Of a DNA stretch of 64,000 nucleotides, positions 16,500 to 24,605 are shown in pieces (the first letter of the stretch is position 1; every line of letters begins with the position of its first letter). Source of the stretch: Sphaerochaeta sp. (GTDB lineage: Bacteria > Spirochaetota > Spirochaetia > Sphaerochaetales > Sphaerochaetaceae); contig JAKVPA010000004.1 in the NCBI GenBank assembly GCA_022482495.1, positions 124,001 through 188,000 of the forward strand, written 5' to 3'. The notes beneath the pieces are model-generated. The model had not been told where the DNA came from. It saw only the letters and a list, made by a program, of their open reading frames with translations, and searched no databases. Position numbers and translations under genes: made by a program.

Positions 16500-18008
16500 A
16501 TGGAGTACATCGGCGCATTGGACCAAGGTACGACCAGTACCCGTTTCATCCTGTTCGACCAGCAAGGAGAGATTGTCGCAAGCCACCAGGTGGAGCATCG
16601 GCAGATCTATCCACAGCCGGGATGGGTGGAGCACGATCCCTACGAGATCTGGGCCAACGCCTGTACCTGCATTTCTGCCACGCTTCAGTCGTCCGGAGTG
16701 CCCAAAAGCGCCCTGCGGGGCATCGGCATCACCAACCAGCGGGAGACGATCATCGCTTGGAACCCCCACAACGGCAACGTCTATCACAACGCCATCGTCT
16801 GGCAGGACCTTCGTGGCAGCCAGATCGTCAAGGACGTGGAGAAAAAGGTGTCCGTCGAGTGGATGCAGAAAAAGACAGGGCTGCGCATCAGCCCGTATTT
16901 CTCCGCGTCCAAGATTGTCTGGCTTCTGAGGAATGTGCCGGGTCTCAAGGTGGCGGCCCAGAAAGGGGAGGTGGTGTTCGGTACGGTGGACAGCTGGTTG
17001 ATCTGGAACCTCACCGGGGGAAAGACGTTGGTCACCGACGTGACCAACGCGTCCCGCACCATGCTGATGAACATTGATACGCTGGGTTGGGACGATGAAC
17101 TGCTGGACCTGTTCGGCGTTCCCCGCCGTGCGCTTCCCCAGATCGTGCCTTCCTGCGGAGTGGTGTACGGAAAAACCATTCTGGACGGGCCCTGCATGGG
17201 GGAAGTGCCGGTATGCGGGACGTTGGGGGACCAGCAGGCCGCGTTGTTCGGACAGGCCTGCTTCACCGAAGGGATGGGCAAGAGCACCTATGGGACAGGG
17301 TGCTTCCTGTTGGTGAACACCGGGGAGAAGAAAGTCACCTCCAAGATGGGGTTGATCACCACCGTCGCCTATCAGATGGCGGGACAGAAACCCCGCTATG
17401 CGTTGGAAGGCTCCATCGCCGTGGCCGGTTCGCTGGTGCAGTGGGCCCGGGACAATCTGAAGATCGTCTCCTCCCCCCAGGAGTTGGACCAGCTTGCCAT
17501 GTCCGTGCCGGATTGCGGCGGGGTGTACATCGTCCCGGCCTTCTCCGGTCTGTTCGCCCCGTACTGGCGCAGTGACGCCCGCGGTGTCATCGCCGGCCTT
17601 ACCGGATATGTGACCCGTGCCCACCTGTGCCGGGCAATCCTGGAGGCTACGGCATTCCAGGTCAACGACATCTTCGAGGCGATGGAAATGGACAGCGGCA
17701 TCAAGATGCGGACGCTGAAGGTGGATGGGGGGCTGACCAACAGTACTCCGTTGATGGAGTTCCAGTCCAACCTGTTGGCAATCCCTGTGATTCGTCCTAA
17801 GATAGTGGAAACTACGGCGCTGGGCGCTGCGTATGCCGCGGGCTTGTCCGTCGGGGTGTTCCAGGACTTCACCCAACTGCAGAAGCAATGGCAGGAAGAG
17901 CGGAGATGGGAACCGAAGATGGATGATGCGAACCGACAGCGGAAGATCCGGTTGTGGCGGAAAGCGGTGAGCCGGACGCTGGGCTGGAAGAGTGGAGACA
18001 CACCGTAA
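16500..18008 (+). CDS. glpK: Glycerol kinase
   Basis: 502 residues, normal length. ATG 16500 follows CCGGAGGTTCCC; an upstream extension to 16401 is non-homologous. It phosphorylates glycerol to glycerol-3-phosphate. FGGY-kinase motifs: DQGTTSTRFILFD (phosphate 1), GITNQRETIIAWN, AIVWQDLR, GDQQAALFGQ, GKSTYGTGCFLLVNTG and the C-terminal KVDGGLTNSTPLMEFQ. A TATACT -10 sits at 16474-16479 without a clear -35. No GlpF or GlpD gene is nearby. It is the first gene of a long forward train; cdaA starts 19 bases after its stop. Confidence 0.96.
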   Translation: MEYIGALDQGTTSTRFILFDQQGEIVASHQVEHRQIYPQPGWVEHDPYEIWANACTCISATLQSSGVPKSALRGIGITNQRETIIAWNPHNGNVYHNAIVWQDLRGSQIVKDVEKKVSVEWMQKKTGLRISPYFSASKIVWLLRNVPGLKVAAQKGEVVFGTVDSWLIWNLTGGKTLVTDVTNASRTMLMNIDTLGWDDELLDLFGVPRRALPQIVPSCGVVYGKTILDGPCMGEVPVCGTLGDQQAALFGQACFTEGMGKSTYGTGCFLLVNTGEKKVTSKMGLITTVAYQMAGQKPRYALEGSIAVAGSLVQWARDNLKIVSSPQELDQLAMSVPDCGGVYIVPAFSGLFAPYWRSDARGVIAGLTGYVTRAHLCRAILEATAFQVNDIFEAMEMDSGIKMRTLKVDGGLTNSTPLMEFQSNLLAIPVIRPKIVETTALGAAYAAGLSVGVFQDFTQLQKQWQEERRWEPKMDDANRQRKIRLWRKAVSRTLGWKSGDTP

Positions 18009-18027
18009 GGGAAGGGAGAGTGGCCCG

Positions 18028-18846
18028 ATGGGTTTGACGATGAGTTCGCCGATGGACTACGTGAAGATGGTGCTCCAGGTGGGATTCCTGGCATGGGTCT
18101 TCTACCAGTTCTATGAGGCGGTGGTGCAGACGAAAGCGCAGCAGATCGTCCGGGTGATCGTAACGTATGCGGCGCTGTATGCCGTCAGTTACACGCTCCG
18201 GCTTTCCGTCCTGACATGGGTGTTGCGGGGCGTTTTCATTCCGTTGTGGGTGTTCATCTGCATTATCTACCAACCGGAAATCCGCCGTGCGTTCTCCCAG
18301 CTGTGGAGCGGGCACGGACGGCTTTTCCACCTTGGTGGCCAGACGACCACCAGCGACCAGCTGGACAGCGTGCTGAACGCCTGCAACGTGCTGGTCAACA
18401 AGAAACGAGGCGCGTTGATCGTCTTCCCCCGGAGAATGGGCATCAAGAACATCATTGATACCGGCACACGGATGGACGCGGATATCTCCACCTCTTTGAT
18501 CCTCACCGTGTTTGACCATGACACGCCGCTTCATGACGGTGCCATGGTGATCGAGGATGGACGGATCGTCGCTTCCGGGTGTTATCTGCCCCTCTCCGAG
18601 CAGACGGACATCCGCAAGTCGTTCGGTACCCGGCACCGTGCCGCCTTGGGCTTGGCGGAGGAATCGGATGCCGTGGTGATCGTCGTCTCCGAGGAGACCG
18701 GCGCCATTTCCTTGGCGTACAACGCGAACCTGTACTACGACATGGATGATGCGACGATCAAACGGCTGGTGATGGCGCTGTTCAGCTATCATGACATCAC
18801 GCCGGATGAACTGCAGCAGGAGGGTGGCGATGATCAGGCGGAATAA
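18028..18846 (+). CDS. cdaA: Diadenylate cyclase (CdaA type)
   Basis: 272 residues from ATG 18028 (GGGAAGGGAGAG upstream). It makes cyclic di-AMP from two ATP. The N-terminal about 85 residues carry three membrane helices (LQVGFLAWVFYQFYEAVV; VIVTYAALYAVSYTL; LRGVFIPLWVFICIIY), and the DAC domain follows. The catalytic pair is visible: DGA at residues 170-172 (HDTPLHDGAMVIEDG) and RHR at 202-204 (FGTRHRAALG). The next gene encodes a YbbR-domain protein, the usual CdaA regulator, and overlaps by 17 bases. No c-di-AMP phosphodiesterase (GdpP, PgpH) is in the window. Confidence 0.95.
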   Translation: MGLTMSSPMDYVKMVLQVGFLAWVFYQFYEAVVQTKAQQIVRVIVTYAALYAVSYTLRLSVLTWVLRGVFIPLWVFICIIYQPEIRRAFSQLWSGHGRLFHLGGQTTTSDQLDSVLNACNVLVNKKRGALIVFPRRMGIKNIIDTGTRMDADISTSLILTVFDHDTPLHDGAMVIEDGRIVASGCYLPLSEQTDIRKSFGTRHRAALGLAEESDAVVIVVSEETGAISLAYNANLYYDMDDATIKRLVMALFSYHDITPDELQQEGGDDQAE

Positions 18847-19243
18847 GGTGCTTCAGACCATCACGTACAACTGGGCGGCGAAAATCTGCGCCCTGATCCT
18901 TGCGTTGCTCCTGTATCTGTTCGGCGCGTATTCCAATCTGGATACCCGGATCGTCAACATCCCGGTGGATGTGAAACTTCCGACCAATGTGCTGGCGGGT
19001 TCCACGCTCCCCAGCACCGTGCAGGTCAGTATCCGCGGGGATGACGATGTGATTTATCTGGTCGACCCGACCTACATTACGGCGACCGTTGACTTCTCCT
19101 ACGTCCAGGGGCCGGGAATCGCCATTTCCTCGGTCAAGCTGGGGTATAACCAAGAGGTGTTCATCAACGGTGGCATCACCCTTGAGGCGGAGCCGTCCAG
19201 TTTCCGTGTGTTGTTCGTAGAGGCGAACGGGGAGGGAACATGA
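18830..19243 (+). CDS. YbbR-domain protein (CdaR-like), short form
   Basis: 137 residues from ATG 18830 (GGAGGGTGGCG upstream, inside cdaA). One N-terminal membrane helix (AAKICALILALLLYLFGAY) follows a basic start with the typical NWAAKI opening. One and part of a second YbbR-like beta domain follow (LPSTVQVSIRGDDDVIYLVDPTYITATVD). Firmicute CdaR has about four such repeats, so this is a short version. By family knowledge, it binds and adjusts CdaA at the membrane. The stop overlaps acpS by 4 bases. Confidence 0.85.
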   Translation: MIRRNKVLQTITYNWAAKICALILALLLYLFGAYSNLDTRIVNIPVDVKLPTNVLAGSTLPSTVQVSIRGDDDVIYLVDPTYITATVDFSYVQGPGIAISSVKLGYNQEVFINGGITLEAEPSSFRVLFVEANGEGT

Positions 19244-19626
19244 TTGAGGGAATCGGTATTGATGTGGTGAACATCGACCGGATGGCCAAGCTGTCCAGCG
19301 GGGCGCTCTCCCGGCTGTTCCATTCGGATGAATTGGCTACGGCACTCTCCATCTCGTCCGGGGTGTCCTCGGCGCGTAACCAGTACCTTGCCGGGCGGTA
19401 CGCCGCCAAGGAAGCGTTGGGAAAGGCGTTGGGATGTGGCTTGCTCGGCCTCTCTCCGGTGGATATCAACACGGCCAATGACGCCAACGGAAGACCGTAC
19501 ATCACCGTGTACGGGGAAGTGAAACACATGGTAGGGGAAAAGAAGATTCTTCTTTCCATCTCCCACGACAATCCGGTGGCCATCGCCGTTGTCCTGCTCC
19601 AGGACGGCTCTGATGGCCCGCAGTGA
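19240..19626 (+). CDS. acpS: Holo-[acyl-carrier-protein] synthase
   Basis: 128 residues, normal length. It transfers the 4'-phosphopantetheine arm from CoA to ACP. Motifs: IEGIGIDVVNIDRM with the Mg-binding Asp, and YLAGRYAAKEALGKALG with the Glu/Lys pair. The C-terminal LSISHDNPVAIAVVLL strand is also typical. Its ATGA start overlaps the YbbR stop, and its own end is overlapped by truA (14 bases). Confidence 0.95.
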   Translation: MIEGIGIDVVNIDRMAKLSSGALSRLFHSDELATALSISSGVSSARNQYLAGRYAAKEALGKALGCGLLGLSPVDINTANDANGRPYITVYGEVKHMVGEKKILLSISHDNPVAIAVVLLQDGSDGPQ

Positions 19627-20458
19627 CTGGAAGCGTCCGGCGTTGCAGCCGCTTCCTCCGGGGATGCGGCGGATCCGGATGACGGTAAGCTATGATGGCG
19701 CTCATTACCAGGGGTGGCAGACCCAGCACAATGGGGTGAGCGTCCAGCAGAAGCTGGAGGAAGCGCTCCTTGCCATGCTGGGAACCCCTGTCTCCGTCCA
19801 AGGGAGCGGCCGGACGGACAGCGGAGTGCATGCCATCGGGCAGGTGTGCCATGTGGACATCACCTCCGCCGTTCCGGCCAAGGCGTTCCGTCCTCGGTTG
19901 AACAGCCTGCTGCCTGCGGATATCCGGGTGATGGATGCCGCGGAAGTGGATGGTACATTCCATGCCCGGTTCACCACGATGGCGCGGGAGTACACCTATT
20001 TCATCAAGCGGATCGATCAGATGACGGCGTTCGATGGCGGTCATGTCTGGGCGCTGAAGGAACTTCCCCCGCTTGGGCTGTTGCAAGAGTACGCCGGGTG
20101 TATCGCGGGGACGCATGATTTCACCACGTTCTGCAGCAGCAAGGACGAGTGTCCTTCCAAGGCGCGGGACATCTATGAAAGCGGGTGGACGATGATGAAG
20201 GATCCCTTCGGCTATGACCTCCTCCGCTACCGCATCACCGGCAACGCGTTCTTGTACCACATGGTGCGGTCCCTGGTCGGTACAATGGTGGAGTTTGCCC
20301 TGCAACAACGGCCGGTGGAAGCGTTTCAGGCGGCGTTGGATGCCAAGGACCGCTCGCAATGCGGCAGGACGGCCAGCCCGCATGGCCTGTACCTGACCAG
20401 GATCAGTTATGATCCTGAGGAATACCAATGGTTTGAGGATGCTCATGGAAACGAATGA
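19613..20458 (+). CDS. truA: tRNA pseudouridine(38-40) synthase
   Basis: 281 residues from ATG 19613 (AGGA upstream, inside the acpS end). The body starts at MRRIRMTVSYDGAHYQGWQ; the N-terminal 17 residues are an extension that may be trimmed by starting at a later Met. The catalytic Asp lies in GSGRTDSGVHAIGQ. The second-domain signature FLYHMVRSLVGTMVEF and the final RTASPHGLYLTRISY are clear. It modifies U38-U40 in the anticodon arm. The end overlaps the uracil-DNA glycosylase gene by 14 bases. Confidence 0.95.
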   Translation: MARSDWKRPALQPLPPGMRRIRMTVSYDGAHYQGWQTQHNGVSVQQKLEEALLAMLGTPVSVQGSGRTDSGVHAIGQVCHVDITSAVPAKAFRPRLNSLLPADIRVMDAAEVDGTFHARFTTMAREYTYFIKRIDQMTAFDGGHVWALKELPPLGLLQEYAGCIAGTHDFTTFCSSKDECPSKARDIYESGWTMMKDPFGYDLLRYRITGNAFLYHMVRSLVGTMVEFALQQRPVEAFQAALDAKDRSQCGRTASPHGLYLTRISYDPEEYQWFEDAHGNE

Positions 20459-21155
20459 ACGGGAAGCATTGATGCGGCAGTTCTCTGATCTGTGCGACCA
20501 GGCGAAAGCGGTGGTCGGCGGAGGGCCGTACGTCCACACCGAGCTGGATTTCCACCAGGCGGCGGTCCGCCTGTCTTCGCCTCCGGCCGATCCATGGAAG
20601 GAAGTGCAGGAACAGGTTGCTGTTTGCAGAAAATGCCGCCTCTGTGAAGAGCGGCACCATACCGTCTTCGGGGAAGGGGTGCTCCATCCGCTGGTGATGG
20701 TCATCGGGGAAGGGCCGGGAGCGGAGGAAGATGCAAGCGGACGCCCGTTTGTCGGGCGTGGGGGACAGTATCTGGACAAATGGCTGGCGCCCATCGGCTT
20801 GTCCCGGGATACCAACGTCTACATCGCTAATGTGGTCAAATGCAGGCCTCCGCAGAACCGTACGCCGGAACCGGATGAGATTGAGGCGTGCCTGCCGTAC
20901 CTGAAACGGCAAATCGAACTGGTCCAGCCGAAACTGATTCTTCTCTCCGGATCCACGGCAGCCCATGCCATACTTCGTCGTCCTGAAGGCGTTGGAAAAC
21001 TGCGTGGGCAGACGTTTGACTATGAAGGGATTCCTGTCGTGGTGACCTATCATCCCGCAGGGGTGCTGCGCAATCCTGAGTATCGCAGGCCGGTATGGGA
21101 GGATATGAAGCGGATCGCCCATATGCTGGATCTTCCGATTTTAGGGAAGAAGTGA
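20445..21155 (+). CDS. Uracil-DNA glycosylase, 4Fe-4S family (type 4)
   Basis: 236 residues from ATG 20445 (GAGGATGCTC upstream). It removes uracil from DNA. The FeS site is formed by CRKCRLC near residue 59-65 and later Cys (VVKCRPPQNR; EIEACLPYL). The uracil-binding motif GEGPGAEEDASGRPFVG and the C-terminal TYHPAGVLRNPEYR are diagnostic of family 4. The first about 50 residues are extra. The stop overlaps the priA ATG by one base (TGATG). Confidence 0.93.
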   Translation: METNEREALMRQFSDLCDQAKAVVGGGPYVHTELDFHQAAVRLSSPPADPWKEVQEQVAVCRKCRLCEERHHTVFGEGVLHPLVMVIGEGPGAEEDASGRPFVGRGGQYLDKWLAPIGLSRDTNVYIANVVKCRPPQNRTPEPDEIEACLPYLKRQIELVQPKLILLSGSTAAHAILRRPEGVGKLRGQTFDYEGIPVVVTYHPAGVLRNPEYRRPVWEDMKRIAHMLDLPILGKK

Positions 21156-23116
21156 TGTACGCCACGGTACTGTTGGACAGACCCTTGAAGCAGGGGTTTC
21201 TCTATGCCATTGCGGATGACCAGACGGTGGAGGTCGGCATGCGTGTCCGTGTGCCATTCAGCCACACCGAATTGACCGGGTACGTGGTGGAGGTGCAAGA
21301 GCAGGCTGATCCCACACTGAAAATCCTTCCCATCAAGCGGGTCATCGACAAGGAGCCGGTGTTCGGACAGAACGAGATCGACCTTGCCCAGTGGATGAGC
21401 AGGTTTTACCTCTGCAGCGCCGGTGAGGCCATCAGCCTGATGATCCCCGGAGGAAAACGGGACAGCGGCATGCCGCCTTTGGATGTCGAGGAAGATCCAT
21501 TGACCGACCGGGTGGAGACGCTGACGACGGAACAGGAAGCGGCGGTGGAGCGGATCAATTCGCATGACGCGCCGATGTACTACCTGTACGGCGTGACGGG
21601 TAGCGGCAAGAGCGAGGTGTTCCTCCGTGCCGCCGAGGCGGTGATCGCCCAGGGGCGTCAGGTGATCTACCTGGTTCCGGAGATCACGCTGACCCACCAG
21701 CTTGCCAGGCTGGTGACCCGTCGGTTCCATGACCGGGTGGCCATTTTGCACAGCGCGTTGACGGAGAGTCAGCGGATGACCCAGTGGAGACGGATCAAAA
21801 GCGGCGAAGTGGATCTGGTCATCGGGGCACGGAGCGCCGTCTTCGCCCCGGCGGACAAGCTGGGGATGATCATCATTGATGAGGAACATGAGAACAGCTA
21901 CAAGGCTGACCAGACGCCGCGCTATCACGCCCGTCAGGTTGCCCAGTGGCGGTGCCATCATCAGAAGGCGACGTTGGTGATGGGGTCGGCCACCCCTTCC
22001 CTGGAGGCGTGGAAGCTTGCCCAGGATGGAAAAATGCCACTGCTCATTTTGCCGCGCCGGGTGGCGGGAGGAACGCTGCCCCGCATCCAGGTGGTGGACA
22101 TGAAGGGAAAGGAAGGGGTGCTCAGCGATGAGCTGAAAGACCAGATGCGCCAGGTGCTCGGGGAAGGAAAGCAGGTGGTGTTGTTCCTCAACCGGCGTGG
22201 GTTCTCCTACTATTTCCACTGCCGCAGTTGCGGCTATGAAATGCGCTGTCCCCACTGTTCCGTCTCCCTTACCTATCACAAGGACAAGAACGAGATGGTT
22301 TGCCATTACTGCGGCTACCATACCCGGCCGATTCATGTCTGCCCGGAATGCCACTCACTGGATGTCGGCTACAGCGGTTTCGGAACAGAGATGGTGGAGG
22401 ACGCGGTGAAGGCGCAGTTTCCGATGGCGTCGATCTCCCGGCTGGATGCCGACACCGTGGTGGACAAGAAAACGATGGGGCCGGTGCTGGAGGCGTTCCG
22501 GCAGGGACAGACGGATATTCTGTTGGGGACACAGATGGTGGCCAAAGGATTGAACTTTCCTGGGGTGGAGCTGGTGGGCATCGTACTCGCTGACAGCGGG
22601 ATGAACATCCCTGATTTCCGGAGCCAGGAGCGGACGTTTTCCTTATTGACCCAGGTCTCCGGACGGGCCGGGCGGTACAACGACAAAGGACGGGTGGTCA
22701 TCCAGACGTATCATCCGGACAACGCCGCCATCATCGCCGCCCAAAAGGGGGATCTGGAAGGATTTTACCGGATGGAGCTGGAGAACCGGGAGATGACGGG
22801 GTTCCCACCGTACAGCAGACTGGTCAACCTGGTGGTGCGGGGACACCGCGAGGCGACGGTGATTCATGCCTGTGACGAGCTTGCCCAGGTGATCGAATCT
22901 CTGATCCCCACCATCCCGTCCAAGGGGTCGCTCCAGCTGATGTGCAACGGGGAGTGCCCCATCGAGAAGAAACGGGAGTATTTCCGCTACCACCTGCTTC
23001 TGGAGAGCCAGGATCCCTCGGCGGTGCAGGTGCTTGCCGCCCGGGCCCTTTCCCAATACAAGCCTCCCCGTGGCATTTACATCGAGGTGGACATCGATCC
23101 CCTGCAGATGCTGTAG
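21155..23116 (+). CDS. priA: Primosomal replication helicase PriA
   Basis: 653 residues; ATG 21155 overlaps the preceding stop. It reloads the replisome at stalled forks. The N-terminal DNA-binding part is short. The Walker A motif is GVTGSGKSEVF, the DEAH-type box is IIDEEHENSYKADQTPRY, and the GSATPSLEAW motif follows. The zinc-binding insert has the four CxxC pairs (CRSCGYEMRCPHC, then CHYCGYHTRPIHVCPEC). FLGTQM-like segment ILLGTQMVAKGLNFPGV and QVSGRAGR close the helicase core. The gene is complete. Confidence 0.96.
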   Translation: MYATVLLDRPLKQGFLYAIADDQTVEVGMRVRVPFSHTELTGYVVEVQEQADPTLKILPIKRVIDKEPVFGQNEIDLAQWMSRFYLCSAGEAISLMIPGGKRDSGMPPLDVEEDPLTDRVETLTTEQEAAVERINSHDAPMYYLYGVTGSGKSEVFLRAAEAVIAQGRQVIYLVPEITLTHQLARLVTRRFHDRVAILHSALTESQRMTQWRRIKSGEVDLVIGARSAVFAPADKLGMIIIDEEHENSYKADQTPRYHARQVAQWRCHHQKATLVMGSATPSLEAWKLAQDGKMPLLILPRRVAGGTLPRIQVVDMKGKEGVLSDELKDQMRQVLGEGKQVVLFLNRRGFSYYFHCRSCGYEMRCPHCSVSLTYHKDKNEMVCHYCGYHTRPIHVCPECHSLDVGYSGFGTEMVEDAVKAQFPMASISRLDADTVVDKKTMGPVLEAFRQGQTDILLGTQMVAKGLNFPGVELVGIVLADSGMNIPDFRSQERTFSLLTQVSGRAGRYNDKGRVVIQTYHPDNAAIIAAQKGDLEGFYRMELENREMTGFPPYSRLVNLVVRGHREATVIHACDELAQVIESLIPTIPSKGSLQLMCNGECPIEKKREYFRYHLLLESQDPSAVQVLAARALSQYKPPRGIYIEVDIDPLQML

Positions 23117-23125
23117 GGCGTTCCG

Positions 23126-23154
23126 TTGACCGCCTGATTCTCTCTTGGTATCAT
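23126..23154 (+). promoter_or_regulatory. Leaderless-type promoter of def
   Basis: TTGACC (23126-23131), a 17-base spacer and TATCAT (23149-23154) are followed by just 7 bases before ATG 23162. It gives def/fmt a promoter of their own inside the gene train. Confidence 0.65.
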
Positions 23155-23161
23155 TGATGGC

Positions 23162-23671
23162 ATGTTGGATATCATTACCTTAGGCGATGAGGTGCTGAAA
23201 GAGAAATGCACCCCGGTGGAAACGTTCGACAATGCCCTGCGCATGTTGGTGGACGCCATGTTCGAGACGCTGGTTGAAGCGGACGGCGTGGGATTGGCCG
23301 CCCCGCAGGTCGGCGTGCTGAAACGGCTGTTCGTCATTGAAATACGGGACGAGGTGAAACAGGTGTTCATCAATCCCCAGATCATCCAGACGTCGGTGGA
23401 GACCTGCGTGATGGAGGAGGGATGCCTCTCCATTCCGGGAATCTGGCACGACATCACCCGGCCGGAGAAGATCACCGTGCAGGCGCAGGATGTGGACGGC
23501 AAACCGTTCACCGTCACGGCCGGCGGGCTGTATGCCCGGGCCATCCAGCATGAGTATGACCACCTCAACGGGGTGTTGTTCATCGACCATCTGGACAAGG
23601 CGGAGGAAGAGAAGGTCGTCGAAAGCTATCAGCGCAAGCATCGCAAGGACAAGAAGAAAAGAAAGGTGTGA
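23162..23671 (+). CDS. def: Peptide deformylase
   Basis: 169 residues. It removes the formyl group from new proteins. All three motifs are present: GVGLAAPQVG, EGCLSIPG with the metal Cys, and QHEYDHLNG with the two metal His and catalytic Glu. The basic tail (KHRKDKKKRKV) is slightly long. There is no Shine-Dalgarno; a strong promoter abuts the ATG. fmt follows after one base, so formylation and deformylation enzymes are co-expressed. Confidence 0.96.
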   Translation: MLDIITLGDEVLKEKCTPVETFDNALRMLVDAMFETLVEADGVGLAAPQVGVLKRLFVIEIRDEVKQVFINPQIIQTSVETCVMEEGCLSIPGIWHDITRPEKITVQAQDVDGKPFTVTAGGLYARAIQHEYDHLNGVLFIDHLDKAEEEKVVESYQRKHRKDKKKRKV

Positions 23672-23672
23672 C

Positions 23673-24605
23673 GTGAGAATATTGTTCGCAGGCACTCCTC
23701 AGATCGCCGTCCCCACGCTGGCCGCCCTGGCCGCACGGTATACCGTGGCCGGGGTGCTGACCAGCCCGGACAAACCAGGCAAACGTGGGAAGACGTTGGT
23801 GCCTTCGGCGGTCAAACAGGAGGCGCTGGCGTTGGGGCTTCCCGTGTTCCAGCCGGAACATCTCAGGGGGGAGGAGCGGCGTGTCATCTCATCGTGGGGA
23901 TGCGACACGTTGGTCTGTTTCGCCTACGGCAAGCTGTTCGGCCCCAAATTTCTTTCGTTGTTCCCCTACGCCGCGCTGAACATCCATCCGTCCCTGCTTC
24001 CCGCGCTCCGCGGTCCCGCGCCGATCCAGAACGCCATTCTCCGGATGTTGCCGGAAACCGGCATCACCATCCAGACGCTGGCGTTGGAGATGGATGCCGG
24101 GGATATCGTGGCGCAGACGCATATTCCGCTTCAGGGGGATGAGACGACCGAGTCGTTGTCCCAAGCCGTATCCCGGCTGGCGGCGGATCTGGCCGTCACC
24201 ACGCTGGCTTCCCCGCTGCACCCCCACCCCCAGGAAGGACCGGTGAGCGTCACCCGTCTGGTGGAACGGGAGGATGGCCTGATCGATTGGAACAACAGCG
24301 CCCGGGCGATCAACGCACAGGTGCGGGCCTTGTTTCCGTGGCCCAAAGCATATACCAGCTATCAGGGACGCACGCTGTTTCTTTGTGGAGTGTATCCCGA
24401 CTGGATGATGCCCGTCCCCCAAGGCGTTGCTCCGGGAACGGTGTTCGCAAAAGACAAAACCAAAGGACTGGGTATCGCCACCGGGGAAGGAATCCTCTGG
24501 GTGACCCGGCTGCAGCGGCAGCAGAAAAACGAAATGGACGCCGCTTCGTTCGTCAACGGGGATGCCGCGATCGTGGGATCCCGTCTGGGAGGTCCTACCG
24601 AATGA
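23673..24605 (+). CDS. fmt: Methionyl-tRNA formyltransferase
   Basis: 310 residues from GTG 23673, with AAGAAAGG upstream. This gives the standard start RILFAGTPQIAVPTL. It formylates Met-tRNAi using 10-formyl-tetrahydrofolate. The signature NIHPSLLPALRGPAPIQ holds the catalytic Asn and His, and ALEMDAGDIVAQ supplies the catalytic Asp region. The C-terminal tRNA-binding domain has the standard NAQVRALFPWPKAY motif. The stop overlaps the next ATG (ATGA). Confidence 0.95.
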   Translation: MRILFAGTPQIAVPTLAALAARYTVAGVLTSPDKPGKRGKTLVPSAVKQEALALGLPVFQPEHLRGEERRVISSWGCDTLVCFAYGKLFGPKFLSLFPYAALNIHPSLLPALRGPAPIQNAILRMLPETGITIQTLALEMDAGDIVAQTHIPLQGDETTESLSQAVSRLAADLAVTTLASPLHPHPQEGPVSVTRLVEREDGLIDWNNSARAINAQVRALFPWPKAYTSYQGRTLFLCGVYPDWMMPVPQGVAPGTVFAKDKTKGLGIATGEGILWVTRLQRQQKNEMDAASFVNGDAAIVGSRLGGPTE